From assembly GCA_030704615.1 (NCBI GenBank), contig CM060732.1:31665053-31729052 (forward strand): a stretch of 64,000 nucleotides of DNA. Direction: 5' to 3'. Position 1 is the first letter of the stretch. Each line of letters starts with the position of its first letter. This stretch comes from Takakia lepidozioides (Eukaryota > Streptophyta > Takakiopsida > Takakiales > Takakiaceae). Made by a program: the position numbers and the translations under genes. The notes beneath the pieces were generated by a model. It was not told the origin of the DNA. It was given only the letters and a program-made list of their open reading frames with translations, and made no database searches. Below are positions 33,286 through 46,229 of this stretch, one piece after another.

Positions 33286-34509
33286 AGGTAAGATTATGCT
33301 TGAAATCCGGCCCTCTTGGATGACACTCCATCCCTGCTCCTTCAGCTATCCTGCCTCCGCACCAATAATGTAGAGATCCTTTGCCTTGCTCCTAGCAGCT
33401 GACAATGGCAGCCTAGATTGTTCTTGCAAACACCCTAACTTATCACACACTAGTTCCTATGCTGAATTGCTCCAAAGACTTTAAAAATGTGCTGGGGATG
33501 ACAATTTCCAAGAAAGATTTGCCATGCATCTCGTTCTCTGTCTCTCTCTGTAATCTAACAGGCACTCACCTTTCTGCTTCGATTGTCCCACCATTGACTG
33601 GGGTCTGAAAAGTATTCATTCGAAAGCTTCTACTGACCTCTGTTATCTGTTTTTAAATACTTTCCTGTTGGCACATTGGCAGTAACATGTCAAAATCAAT
33701 CCAAACCACAATGAGCTAACTTGGAGAATTCAACATGAAAACTTGGGGACGACCTGAAATGTGTTGAAGAAGAAGATGCCCCCACCACATGGTCCTTGAC
33801 CTAGTGTCAAGAAAGCAGCTAGCTTTTCTTTCACCCACGGAGGATTCAACGGACCATGTACCCAAAAGGACATCTTTTGTGTGCTGCTTCTGTCTGGAGG
33901 CGGGTGATCTCGGATTGGTCTGTGAGAACCACCACGGGGCAGCTGAGCTTAAACACGGCCTCTTAAGACCAAGCTGATCCTCCCAAGTATCTTGTAACAC
34001 ATCATGATACTGACAGGAAGAGCCCACATTTGCATGCCCGACAAACCTCTTCAGATTGTACATTGTGAAAGCCATACCTTGAGATTGTGGTTGTCCCACC
34101 ATCGTGAAGGATCTTTAAAAAACTGATGCCAGCGCTGCTCCATGCAGCTCCACGCTAGACCTTTCTGCCCGGAAATTCAACAACATCAACATTTCATTTT
34201 GACAAGTTCCTTTCCGTAGAGTGGTGGTGAGCTTTGCAGCAAAATTCATGCAAGTCACTTTGGGCTCGATTGGACTGTACACAGTCAGGAACATACAAAC
34301 ATGTGCCATAGCCACCATATGCAAGAGACTCTGTCGTCTACGCATTGCCAAGCGGGATGGTTCTTTCACCTCCACAGCACAGCCCTTTAATCCTTATCTA
34401 TATATTTATACATCATTATCTACAGATACAAACGTAACTCGGAATTGTGAAACGTGCCATCGGCCTAAGTCTTCCCCGCAGCCCCGGTCGCTTGAAGAGT
34501 GAAGGAGGA
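33286..34509. other. intergenic, no gene recognised
   Basis: A 128-codon minus-strand frame (33716-34102) has no recognisable family. The last few hundred bases should include the promoter of the membrane-protein gene. Confidence 0.4.
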
Positions 34510-37500
34510 ATGGAGGGGCGTGTGCTCTGCTGCTGCTCCAGTTTGCATGGAAGAAGCCGAGCTCCAGCAAGTGTGCAGCGACCATTTCAACGAGCGGTGC
34601 ACATGAGAAGCTCACTGACCTTCTCCCAGTCCTTTCTCTCTCGAATCTCTGGTTCCCAAAATTCGGTTTCTGGAAACTCCCCCTTCCTTTGCGATGTGTC
34701 TTTGTCTTCATGTCTATTAGCTGACCGGCCGCTTCCTGCAGCCCATTCTCTTCGTTCTTCGAACTTCTTTTATCAGATATTATTAGGGGACAGAGCTATA
34801 GAAGGGAAACGATATGGAAGAGAGAGGCCCGGCGTTTGTGAGAGCAAGTTGACCACGGAGACGGGGGTCACAGAGCTGTCAGATGCTGAGGTATGCAGTA
34901 CTCGATTGAAGGCTCTTTGATCAATCTGCACATGTTTTAAATGCCACTAGATCTGTAGCCTGCAATTAAACCCCGACTATCGAGATCATTCTGCGGAGAA
35001 TGCGAGGAATTTTTTTGTTGATTCTCGCTACATGCTTGGGTGAATTCGGTCTCGGAATAGTTATTTCATCTCGTTAAGTCAATTCGTGGAAGCTTTCAAA
35101 GAATTTCCTGAAGCCGTGAATTTTTGTTGAAGTGCCGTCTAGCTGGCGGAAGGAGCAGGGAGGGGTGGGGAAGGGAGCAATGGAGGCGGAGGGGGACGAG
35201 GTGGAGGTGGGGGCGAAACAGTAGGCTGGATATCAAGTGCCCTTCTGTTTGCCTTCTATGGGGCCCTCCTCTACTATGTGGCCGTCTTATCTCCTGCCCA
35301 AACTCCTGTACGTCTCTCTCTCTCTCTTTTCTCACCAGTGGGACTGCCAAGTGCACCCACACCCACAAGTGACATATCTGCTACCGGCTACAACAGCGAA
35401 TTATGTGAGCTGTAGCATTCTCTATGATCTCAAGAGACTCTCCTCCACCAAAAGGATGTCAATGCCGGGCCTCAAATCAAACCCCAGCTCCCTGTAACCA
35501 AATCCTTCTTGGGCAGGCTAGCTCTACTGTATTTTCAGGCAGAATGTGATACCTGGAAAACAGATCTCTTTCTCCTCATGGCCACAAGGTTACAGGCAGC
35601 ACAGACTGGTAAGACTAGTAATTTTTTTGTTTCCATTTTTCCTAAGATTGTATTCGGTCCATTCATGGCTGTGTTTTGTGCAATTAACATATGACAGGTT
35701 GTTTCTGGGATTGTCTTGAACTTGCACCTACTATTAATGTGATCAAGATGTTTCAACATTTTCAGATTGGTTGTTCAGTACAGGGACCAATATTTTCTGG
35801 AGAAGTTGGTTGGGCTGAGGGGAGATGATGGGTTTGTCATGAACACAGTCCTTGTGTGCGAGTTTTACATCATGGGGCTATGGCCTCTCATCTACTCCAG
35901 CCTTTTGATCCCGTCTGGCCGCAGGTAACTAGCTAGTTTTCACATCTGTGCATCATTTAGGTCCCCTTTGTCCATTGAACATGGAAAGGGAAAAATGAGT
36001 GGAAAAGATCTCTGTTGTCATCAGGATAAAGCTTAGGGAAAGTGCTCTAGTCTTGTGTTAGTTTGCAGTGTGTTTCAGTGTGATGGAACAGAGTTTTATT
36101 ATGATGTTGTACACCACGTTACAATTTGACACCAAAGACTAGGCTTAGGCACCTGAGCAGAAGGGTTCAATTTGAGCTGATGATTGAGAGTCATTGGTTT
36201 GAGTGAAAGCTATATCTTCTGCAACTGATGTATCCAGCTGATTTGGATAACAGATGGAGTGTTTCTATGTAGGCAAGCAAGACATTACTCAGATCAAAAT
36301 TTTGCTTCGTATTTTTCGTAAATTTATGTTTCCACTTTGGTGGTATGGCAGTGAAAGGGGTGTTCCTGTGTGGCCCTTTCTAGCTGTGTCCTTTGCTGCC
36401 GGGGCCTATGGTCTGGTTCCATATTTTGGGCTATGGCAGCCACCACCTCCTTCCGTGAAGAATGAGGAGCTCCAGCGGTGGCCACTCAATTTTCTGGAGA
36501 GCAAAATTTTTGCAGCAGTTTGTCTCTCTCCTATTCCCTTTGACTTGAATGAAGCCATAGAGGAATGGTTTGTTTTTTAGTCTAAGTGCCTTTGTCGATT
36601 TGTAATTTTCACGCAGAGGATAGTTTGCAAAACTAGTTGGATAGTCTAGCGTTCTCACTTTGAGAAATTTTTGAAAGGTATTGTTCTTATGATGTTCTCT
36701 CTCATGGGTGCAGGTAGTGCTCGTTTCTGGAATAGGTTTGTCAGTGGCTGCAGCATTGGCTGGTACTGATGCTTGGACGGAATTTTTTCAGTACTTCAGA
36801 GAGAGCAAATTTGTATGTTGTCACCTCTACCTGACCCTTTCTTATAACAATAGGGAATCGTGCTAAAGAAGGGGGTCGTCATTTGTCTCTAGGTCCTAGA
36901 CGGTATTGTAGTGGTCTGGTAGTTTTTGCCTGTCTGGTTGCTGTGGTTCTTGGTCCCATAAGCTCAAAGCTTCTTGTGGAGGTTAAATGGCCATCCTAGA
37001 GAGTCACCCCACATTTATCCTGACAATCTACTTAAAGTCTCTTTCTTCCCCTCTATTCCTCTCTACCTTTTCGAAACTTGCCCTAACTGGCGTGGGGTCT
37101 ATGGCCTTAAGGCTACACCAAACAACGTCTCCTTATTACATTCTTTTCAAAACTTAGTAGAATGCTGTGCTCTTCTGAGGTTAATGTCTGCTAATGTGTT
37201 TCTGCACAACTTACTCCCTTTCTTGCATGCATGGGTTGACAGATACATGTGATGTCTGTTGACTTTCTAACGCTGTCATCATTGGCACCATTCTGGGTCT
37301 ACAATGACATGGCTACCCGCAAATGGTGAGGTTGTCTTTTTTGTCTAACTCTCCTCTTATCAACACCCTCCATTCTCACGGTTTCTCTTCTCTCACAGCT
37401 CTTATGTTGCTGAGTTGTCGCATTCACTTCATCTGCAGGAAGTGTGCCCTTTTTAGTCTTTGTTCCAAAAGCCAGAAAGCACTTACAGTGTGGATGCAGA

Positions 37501-37918
37501 ACTGAATGAACAAATAAACGTTACCTTCCTTCCATTTGAAGGCGTTTGGCAGAAGAGTAAAAACCTCATACTACTTCAATACATGTTTAGTTTTCCAAAC
37601 AAAACCTTCTCCAGGTGGAGGGCCTGTCTTGGATTGCTCAAAACTTTTATGTGGTCAATACTTTCATCCTGATGTCGGTTTGCAGCAGATAAGCAAACAA
37701 ACAGGAGAGGCTCAGGACTGCTGTCTCTCATCACCCAAAAGGCTGGAGTGGTTCTAAGCTATGGCAAAGTTGTGAATGCTTGCAGGTTGGACAAGAGTTT
37801 GTGGGTGCTACCACTGTCACTGATTCCTTATATTGGCCCTGCCCTGTATCTTGTTCTGCGCCCACCTCTTCCATCATCCATGCTCGAAGAAGAGACTGGA
37901 GAATTTTCTGACTCGTAA
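34510..37918 (+). CDS. polytopic membrane protein, probably plastid, function unknown
   Basis: Seven exons join in phase to 390 residues: 34510-34890, 35143-35307, 35779-35924, 36352-36517, 36714-36812, 37243-37325, 37786-37918. All introns are GT-AG. The first 60-odd residues are rich in Ser, Arg and Leu, like a transit peptide; a Gly-rich spacer follows (about 135-152). Hydrophobic segments: ISSALLFAFYGALLYYVAVL (about 157-176), FYIMGLWPLIYSSLLIP (210-227), VWPFLAVSFAAGAYGLVPYF (about 236-255), VVLVSGIGLSVAAALAG (287-303), a weaker one in exon 6, and LPLSLIPYIGPALYLVL (about 352-370). Conserved-looking soluble parts are RDQYFLEKLVGL, WPLNFLESK and WTEFFQYFRESKF. The acidic tail is EEETGEFSDS. 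It resembles plant proteins of probable cyanobacterial origin that I cannot name. The start is the first ATG before the transit-like segment. Confidence 0.82.
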
Positions 37919-38695
37919 TAGTCCTCATTGAAGGGTTTGCAAAGAAGTGGGCAGACAGGAATGGGTGAGCTGGTGAGGGAGATGCCTATGAGGATGATCC
38001 TCAAGTCAAAAAAGAATGTCATGCAGCTAGCAATCAACTGGACCTATTAAAAATGCACATTACACAAGTTTACGCTTTCACTGTCCCTTTTGGTGTGTCT
38101 TCTAGTGATAGTCCCTTCCTGTGGTGGCCACTAGCATTAAGAGTGGCCACCCTCTTCACTGAGTATTGCTCTGCATTTTCATTGCCAGATAGCTGATCAC
38201 TATTCTTTGAGCTCCTTCGGACAGGACAGCTCTTTTGAGAGGAACTCCAAACCCTGCCAGCACTTCTGACGCCATGGGTCCTCCCTGGTAACATGAAAAT
38301 AATAGAGGAAAGTTACCAAGGCCAAAGGATGCTGCATGAAAAGGTCCTTCACCTTCACATTTGTCTCGGGACTGAAGATGGGATGACTGGTACTTCAACT
38401 AACCAAGTATCGGACACGTCATGTGAATTTGAAGTTTGGTTCGCAAGAGTTGCAGTCTACACCATGCCTTATGTTCAATTTTATGTTTACATGTGCATTC
38501 ACAGGAATATCTCTATCATTCCAATGATCCATGTACAGGACAGTGACCTAAAACCCAGTAAGTTCAAAAGTCTGCTTACATTTGTGGATTGATTCTCTCG
38601 AGTATTTCATACACACAAAGGTGTTCCAAATGGCATGGTAGGTAGTCAAAGAGGATCTGTCAAAGAGAAATGGCTGGACTTCATTTGACAAAGAG
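37919..38695. other. 3' flank of the membrane-protein gene, no gene recognised
   Basis: Only short frames on both strands; the beginning is probably its 3' untranslated region. Confidence 0.4.
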
Positions 38696-38703
38696 GTCCA
38701 AAC

Positions 38704-40165
38704 CAGTGTTGGGCGGGTATTACTTTTTCTAATACCAGCCGGGTCCGGGTATTGAAAAGAAATTATTGCAATACCAGCCGGTTCCATAGTATTGAAAGAT
38801 TCCCTTAATTTTAATACCCGCCGGTTCTCAATAGTAGTATGATTTTCGATTTGCGGATGGGTATTCCAATCTAATACCATCCGGTTATCAACCCGGGTAT
38901 AAGTAATAAAAATAAAAAATAAAAAAAACCACTAAATCATTAATATGTATTGAATTTAGATTATTTCGGTTGATTTCACAAAGAAATTAATTATTGTGTT
39001 GCAAAATTCAGTCTTTGCATTACATAATAACAATGTTGCAGATTTTAGTATCCAAATTGAAGCAAGCTTAGTTAAAAGAAGATTGATTGCAACCACATAA
39101 GACACCCTACATGCGCAAAAAATAAATAAAGAATAGGGGCGGGCCCGCCCTACATGTGCTAAGAAATGAAGCATACAATACATAGCGGAGGCCCTTGGGG
39201 CGGACATACCCTCCTTGACATGTGCACCAGTGTTGGTATGGAATCTGGGTTTCGCAGGGTATCAACCCGGGTCTCTCCTAACCTAACCTATTGTTCTTTG
39301 TTCCCGTAAACATTTGTAGCACCCTACCAAAAGGTTTATGAGTTCCGTGGCGGCCCCCAAACCCTAACAAGCGGCAGTTAGGGTTCTCCTTTCCCCGCCC
39401 CCTACCAGAGCTCAACTGGTCGCTGCAGGTTTGTTCGGATATCATGTTAATATGCACATATAGACATTATGGATGCAAGGTTTCATGTGTTTATGAGCGC
39501 CTCTTTATGATCTTCATTTGCGAGACACTATGGATGCAATTCTGATTTAGTGTATAATTTTATGGGGTTTGGTATCCTATGGGATGAGTAGGTTTCCCTT
39601 GTGGGTTTCTTGAATATTCAAATGGCCATTTGAATAGTTCATATGGCCATTTCAATATTGAGTTGGAATTTGAATACTAGTACCATTTTTATTTTATTAT
39701 TTTTTAATACCATATCCGAGTTCATATTTCTAGGTTATTGACATTCAGATACCATTGCTCTTATCCGGATTGATTTTCTTTTTAAAAACACTCTATGCAT
39801 ACCAGTCACTCTTTGAAAAAATCAGAGGCTGCATTATTGGAAAACCTACCTGCCTTAAAAAAATTCAGCATTGCATACCAAGACCCTTTTGGTATTTCCA
39901 ATTCAAGATACCAGACCAACACTGATGTGCACCCTCTTCTCTTACCCTGAACCCTAACATATTGTGCATCTAGCCAATTTCCTATTCATACCATGGTATA
40001 GTCCTTGTTTTTGCCCATAATACGGGTATGCACCCGGGTATTGCCTTGGCAATACCAGCCGATCCGGTTATCAACCATAGTATTGGAATTTCCAAGACCA
40101 GTCGGGTCGGTTATTCAATACCCTGGTTGATACCCGGCCAGACCCTATATACCAGTCCAACAGTG
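38704..40165. mobile_element. non-autonomous hAT-like element
   Basis: The 8-bp duplication GTCCAAAC flanks it perfectly (38696-38703 and 40166-40173). The ends are CAGTGTTGG and CCAACAGTG, inverted copies with one mismatch. Subterminal parts on both sides are full of AATACCAGCCGG and GGGTAT motifs in both orientations, as in the subterminal repeats of hAT elements. There is no transposase frame in the 1462 bp. Confidence 0.85.
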
Positions 40166-40318
40166 GTCCAAACGTCCAACCTTCAAATACGGATGACGCC
40201 ATTTGGTGATTGGCAATGAACGGTGGTCGTGGGAGCCCTTATAAAGTTATCGGTAGGAGCCGTGTCGCTCAATTCTTTTCAGCGACGCTCTCGCTCGTTT
40301 CTCGAAGTTCTTGCTCAA

Positions 40319-40565
40319 CAACTCGAGAAGTTGAGAGCGAGAAGAACTCCCAGAAGCAACGCTCGGCTCCAGAGCAACTCGAGAAATTGAGAGCAAGAAC
40401 TCCCATAAGCGACGCTCGGCTCCAGCAACTCGAGAAGTTGAGAGCAAGAACTCCTATAAGCGACGCTCGGCTCCAGCAACTCGAGAAGTTGAGAGCAAGA
40501 ACTCCTAGAAGCTCGAGCGTCACTTATGGGAGTTCGTGCTCTCAACTTCTCGAGTTGCTGGAGCC
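40319..40565. repeat. 51-bp tandem repeat ending in an inverted copy
   Basis: Three to four copies of a 51-bp unit (GCTCCAGCAACTCGAGAAG, then TTGAGAGCAAGAACTCC) run to about 40511. One inverted copy then follows at about 40514-40565, so the last direct copy and the inverted one can fold into a hairpin with arms near 50 bp. The direct part reads as a repeating 17-residue frame (QQLEKLRARTPISDARL). Confidence 0.8.
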
Positions 40566-40570
40566 CTCAT

Positions 40571-41205
40571 GCTATCGGTTTGGCTTCTCAAATTGTTGTT
40601 TCTGGATCTGATCTCGTATTGAGTCGCTTGCGTTAGAATTCGTCTTGAATCTTGTGTCCCTCACACACATGCTGCTGCTGGGATCCTTTGGGATTGTGTT
40701 TGCTGCCAAGAGTCGACTTCCTAGCACGGAAGCAAATCAAGAATGAGACGAGGGGTTGGAGCTGCCACACTGGGGTACGCCTCCAAGGAATTCGTATGAA
40801 TTTATGAGTGATTCGATCCAAGTCCAGCACTGAACCGGTGTACTTTAAGAGGTATAATCGCCATGAAGACTCAACCATTGCTTCTCGAGTTCTTGCTATC
40901 GTTTGGCTTCTCGAATTGTTGTTTCTAGATCTGATCTCGTATTGAGTCGCTTGCGTTAGTATTCGTCTTGAATCTTGCGTCCCTCACACTTGCTGCTGCC
41001 GGGATCCTTTGGGATTGTGTCTGTTGCCAGGAGTCTGACTTCATAGCACGGAAGCAAATCAAGAATGAGAGGAGGGGTTGGAGCTGCCACACTGGGGTAC
41101 GCTTATGGGGAATTCATATAAATTTATGAGTAATACGATCCAAGTCCATCACCGAACCGGTGTGCTTTAAGAGGTATAATCGCCATGAAGACTCAACCAC
41201 CATTG
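40571..41205. repeat. 310-bp direct duplication
   Basis: Two copies, 40571-40880 and 40895-41205, about 90 percent alike by eye. Both start GCTATCG-TTTGGCTTCTC and end ATGAAGACTCAACCA. They follow the 51-bp array directly. No coding sense. Confidence 0.8.
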
Positions 41206-41339
41206 TTTGTGCATAGCAACGTCACACAATTGTTTTTAGAATGATACTTCCTACAAAGAACCAAGAAGAGCTTAACGTTGGCTGTGCCGTGAGGGGTGTT
41301 GGAGTTTTCTATATCTGGGAAGATTGTTCATATCAAACC

Positions 41340-41470
41340 AACCAGTAGCTCAGTTGGATACAGGCACTAAGTGCCACCCAAGGCGATTCTAGGTTGAAAC
41401 TTCTCCCCCTTCCCTTGGGCAGTGTCTCATCTTACAGCGGTATCGGTGCCTTATTCCTTTTGTTATCCAC
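41340..41470 (+). mobile_element. tRNA-derived SINE, head portion
   Basis: Box A-like TAGCTCAGTTGG and box B-like AGGTTGAAAC with about 40 bases between. CTTCTCCC and GGCAGTGTC match the SINE at 15843. The 3' body is not obvious. Confidence 0.6.
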
Positions 41471-43379
41471 CATCAGTTGGATAGAAGTATGCACTTCAGT
41501 CTGCTTACCATAGTTGTATGTCCCATCACTGCAAGAAAAGGACAGACACATCGAAAGATCCGGGCGGGGGGGGGGGATGTGTTGCCATCTAATGTGCAGT
41601 GGAGGCATGGTAGCACAAGCAGCACAATTCCCCAGAGCTTTTGTCGAAGCTTAGCAATTCTGAACAACATTTTTCTCTCTGAGCATTGAACTAAAAGATT
41701 TGTTTTGGACTGTTGAAGGTGGGGCCTACTACCTTTGGAGTATCTGGGCAGTACTTTCACCATTTCTCATCTAGGTCACAAGGTCGAATCATGGCCAAGC
41801 TTGGCAGGTCCAACCACTGCTTTGCTGCTTGCTTCTCTCTTTTCATGGTTGTCCATGTATGGATGAATTATGAGAATTCAGGGTCTCTGCAAATGCCTTG
41901 AAGCTGTACTTCTCTGTGCTGCAATTGTCAAACTATCTTCCTCAATTGTTTGGCTTAACTTTCGCCATGAGATAACTACTCTTAACATTCCCATTTCTTT
42001 CAGTACTCTTTCATTTTCACAAAGGTAGCACCTATTCCTTATATTTCCGCCCAAACTGGGCGGGGAGTCTATGGCTAGAAGGCTATGGCAAAAAAGTCTC
42101 ATAAGTACACTCTCATCAGTACTTTTTCATTCTTTATCTTCTGTAATCCCTTTCCCCCCTTGACAATGTAGTATTTTTTCATTCTTTTTCTTCTCTAATC
42201 CATTTTCCCTTCTGACAGTGCAGATGACAAACATACATAGTGGTTGTTTCTACAAAACATGTGGTGTTTTTCCTATTGAGATGAATGACCCTTCGCCTTG
42301 CAAATCTCACTCGCCCCCTTGGTAGGGTCCCCTGCTGCTGGTGTGCCTCTGCGGGTGTCGGAGGACACGTCCATTTGGTACACTACAAAAAATAACAAGG
42401 TACGAATTACGAAGGGTAGGACTTGTTACCTTGCCCAGTATGATCCTGCCACTGAGATCGGGGTCGTCTTTCTTTGTACCTCATTTGGATTTGCAGGGGT
42501 AAATACAAATAGATTCGTTCTTATTTATGGTGGGGCCGTAGACGAGGAAGGTCCTCCCTTGTCGGTGGTCATAAGACCTATGCTGCTTATAGTTCCTCCT
42601 GGTTCCTTCGATACGACATTTTATTTGAACATCTCGCACCTACTTAGGGTGAGGGTTGTTCATGTGGCTTCGAAGTTTACTGCGTTGAAGAAGCAGGTTT
42701 TTCCTAAGGCCCCTTCCCCACCTGTTGGCATCAGATAGCATACTTAGCAAACCCCCATCTAGAGGGGGGTCACATTAAATCCAGAGTCTGAGGCTGAGTT
42801 CTGGGTGCTGCACACACGCTACCATAAGGCGCGACCTATTGGGGATGGGGGTGGTGGTACTTGTTGCAGGGGGACATGGAACTGGGGCTGTTGGAGGGAG
42901 GGCCATTGGAGGGGAGGGGGTGGGGGTGGTGGGGTTCAGGTAACTGCAGCGGAGGGAGCTATGGGTGGAAGTGGTGGCAGTGTGGATGTTAGAGAGTTTC
43001 TTCTGCCTGATAGAAGGTGGAAGGGGGTGGAAGAAATGTGTTGCACCTTGGGGGAAGATTGGGCGATTCCGTATCAGATTCGATGTGCCCTTGGTCACTG
43101 AATCGCTTGGTACAGATTCCGACTCAGACTCCGAGACGGAAGACAACATTCCAATCTCGGATTTTGTGTTGGGTGTACTACGTCTTTGTGATCTTACCTC
43201 CAACTTGGAGGGGTCCATTACGGAAGAGCCGAATGAGTTTGAACTAGAGAAGCAATTGATGGGTAATTTTTGTGGTAGTTTCCAAATCTATTGATACATG
43301 AATAAAATTGCTGCACCATTGAAAATGCAGACATGTTGCCAGAACATTGACCTTATGAATGTGCAATTGAATTGCAAGA
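41471..43379. other. no known gene; one unidentified 147-codon frame
   Basis: A plus-strand frame at 42298-42738 looks protein-like (TCYLAQYDPATEIGVVFL, PMLLIVPPGSFDTTFYL), but its first codon is TTG and the first ATG is far inside (about 42579). I cannot assign it. It could be a remnant of the coding region ahead of the old chromovirus pol that follows. 42840-43060 is G-rich and gives spurious frames. A 50-bp stretch at 42051 resembles one at 37081, inside an intron. Confidence 0.35.
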
Positions 43380-46050
43380 AAGAGCTCAACCACCATTCGG
43401 CCCGATCTACAATTTATCTCAGACAGAGCTGGCTGCTTTACACGAATACATTGATGAAAATTTGTCAAAGAATTTTATTTGACATTCGACATTCGAAATC
43501 ATCCGCGGGAGCACTTATCTTATTTGTGAAGAAGAAAGACGGATCGTTACGCATGTGTGTGGACTATCGTGGGCTCAACAAAGTCACTATAAAAAAATCG
43601 TTACCCACTACCGCTGATTTCTGGACTCCTCGAACAACTTGGACGAGCAAATTTTTTCACAAAGATCGACTTGAGAGGAGCTTACAACCTTGTACGAATA
43701 AAAGAAGGAGACGAATGGAAGACTGCTTTTCGCACAAGGTACGGACATTTCGAATACAGTGTTATGCCTTTCGGTCTTACAAATGCTCCAGCAATTTTTT
43801 AACACATGATGAATGACATCTTTCGAGAATTTTTAGATGACTTTGTGGTCATCTATTTGGACGACATTTTAATATTTTCATAGAATGAAGAAGAACATGG
43901 TCGCCATGTACGCCTTGTCCTTGATAAATTCAGGGAAAAAAGACTATATGTCAAGTTGAAAAAATGTCTTTTCCACCGATCTGAAGTCGAATTTTTGGGC
44001 TACATTATTTCTGACAAATGAGTCTTTATGGATCAGAAGAAAATACAAACCATCATCGAGTGGATTAAACCAACTTCGGTCCGAAATGTACAATGTTTTC
44101 TAGGATTTGCAAATTTCTATAAAATATTCATCAAGGACTACTCCAAAATTGTTGTACCATTGACACGACTCACAGGAAAGGACAAATTTGTGTGGGACGA
44201 GAAGGCTGACCAAACATTTGAAAGGCTCAAGCAGACATTTACAACGGCTCCAATACTGATACATGCAGACCTATCTAAACCATTCTTTTTGGAAGCAGAT
44301 GCATCGGACTTTGCACTTGCCGCGATACTCTCTCAATATGGTACGGATGGTCGACTTCACCCTGTTGGTTTTCGTTCTCGCAAATTTTCCGCTGCGGAGA
44401 TCAATTATGAAATCCATGACAAAGAACTTCTAGCGATTATCAATGCTTTTGAGGAGTGGCGTCATCTATTGGAGGGAGCTAAACATCAGGTCACAGTCTA
44501 TACCGATCACAAAAACCTCGAGTATTTTATGAGTGCTCGTGTTTTGAATCGACGTCAAGCGAGATGGAGTATGTCACTAGCAAGGTTTGATTTTGTTATT
44601 ACCTACCGTCCCTGACATCTTCAAGGAAATCCAGATGCTCTTTCTCGACGATCGTATCTTGCGCCGAAAGAATGGGATGCAGTTTTTGACCAACAGAAAT
44701 CCATCATCTTGAAACCAGCAAATCTCCAATTGAATATGTTATTCATGTCCACCTATGATGATGCAGAGATCATAAAGGAGATTCAGGAAGCACTGAAGAG
44801 CGACCAATTTGCTACGACACTACGAAGTCAACTAAATCGACCTCGAGACAACCCATATATTACAAACGACTTCGAATTCAAATATGACTTACTTTATTTC
44901 AAGAGACTTCTCTATGCTCCTCCAGGACCTACACGACTTCAAATTCTTCAAACATGTCATGATCTTCCGGCTGCAGGACATTTCGACTTCAACAAAACAA
45001 TGGAATTGATATCCAGGAACTATTGGTGGCCGCAGATGTGGAAACTCGTGATTTTTTTTATAAAATTTGCGACACGTGTGCTAGAGCGAAGGGACCACGA
45101 CATCGACCTTACGGCCTTCTTCAACCATTACCCATTCCCTCTTCTTCAGCAATATCTACCACATTCATGGACTCTCGAAGGACATCGTATCTGATCGAGG
45201 ACCACAGTTCATATCAAATTTCTGGAGGGGATTATTTCACATATTTGATACTAAGATCAATCCCTCTACAGCTAATCATCCACAGACTGATGGTCAAACC
45301 GAATGTGGAAACCAGATTTTGGAGCAGTATCTTCGCTGTACCATAAATTATCACCAAGATAATTGGATGGACCTTCTGTCATTAGCTGAGTTTGTCTACA
45401 ACAACACTATACATTCTTCGACCAAGCAAACTCCATTTTTCTCCAATTATGGTCATCATCCTCGAGCAAACCCTTTCCACATGAAGATTGTTGAAAGCTT
45501 TGCTGTTGAAAACCTTGCTACTCATCTTGCTACGATTCACAAGGAGCTTACATTCCACCTCGCAGAAGCTCAAAAACAATACAAGGAGTATGCAGATCAA
45601 CGTCGCCAACTCCAACCCCAGTTCAAGGTCAGAGATCGTGTGTGGCTTCTTCGACGGGACATACAAACCTCGCGACCATCAAAGAAGTTGGATTATCAAC
45701 GCCTGAGACCATTCAAAATTATTCGACAAATAAATCTGGTCAGTTTTCGGCTTGAACTCCCACGAAGTATGCGTATCCATCCAGTCTTTCATGTTTCATT
45801 ATTAGAATTATATCATTCATCGAATATTCCAGGGAGAGTCTCCGTACCATCTCTACCAATCGAAGTTAATCAGGAAATTGAATATGAAGTCGACGAAGTC
45901 CTAGACTCTCGCATCAAGTATAAACGTCTTGAGTATTTCGTACATTGGAAAGGCTACGACATCAGCGAACGAACGTGAGAACCTTCATTTAACCTCGCTA
46001 ATGCTTCTGACAAAGTCCAAGAGTTTCATCAACGATATCCAGCTAAGACT
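43380..46050 (+). mobile_element. old Ty3/gypsy chromovirus remnant
   Basis: A pol region in several frames: RT ([19 protein letters not shown], then FVVIYLDDILIFS), RNase H (FFLEADASDFALAAILSQYG, VTVYTDHKNLEYF), integrase zinc part (LPAAGHFDFNKTMELIS) and integrase core (LLSLAEFVYNNTIHSSTKQ). HPVFHVSLLE leads into a C-terminal chromodomain (YFVHWKGYDISERT). Stops at about 43799, 43879, 44017, 44613 and 45976 and several frameshifts break it. It differs from the chromovirus at 18352 and is much older. I could not find flanking LTRs. Confidence 0.85.
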
Positions 46051-46229
46051 TGAGCTTCACGTCAATAAGACGTCACAATGATGATGTCAGCCAAGTTATC
46101 TTCAAGGTGAAGACTCCACATTCAATGTACCTGATAGACGTTAAGGAGGGAGGAGCACCACACATTAGTATATATAGCTACACTTCCAGCACTCTTGCAT
46201 CTTGTATTGGCAGTATGAAGTCACAGGAA

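Noticed and set aside
33716-34102. Minus-strand 128-codon frame as a gene
   Set aside because: No recognisable domain, no splice or start context, and composition like the surroundings.
40210-40611. Gln/Leu/Arg repeat frame as a coiled-coil gene
   Set aside because: Explained by the 51-bp tandem DNA repeat, which then inverts; no surrounding gene structure.
42805-43101. Gly/Trp-rich plus-strand frame
   Set aside because: Produced by a G-rich repeat tract; no start context and no recognisable domain.
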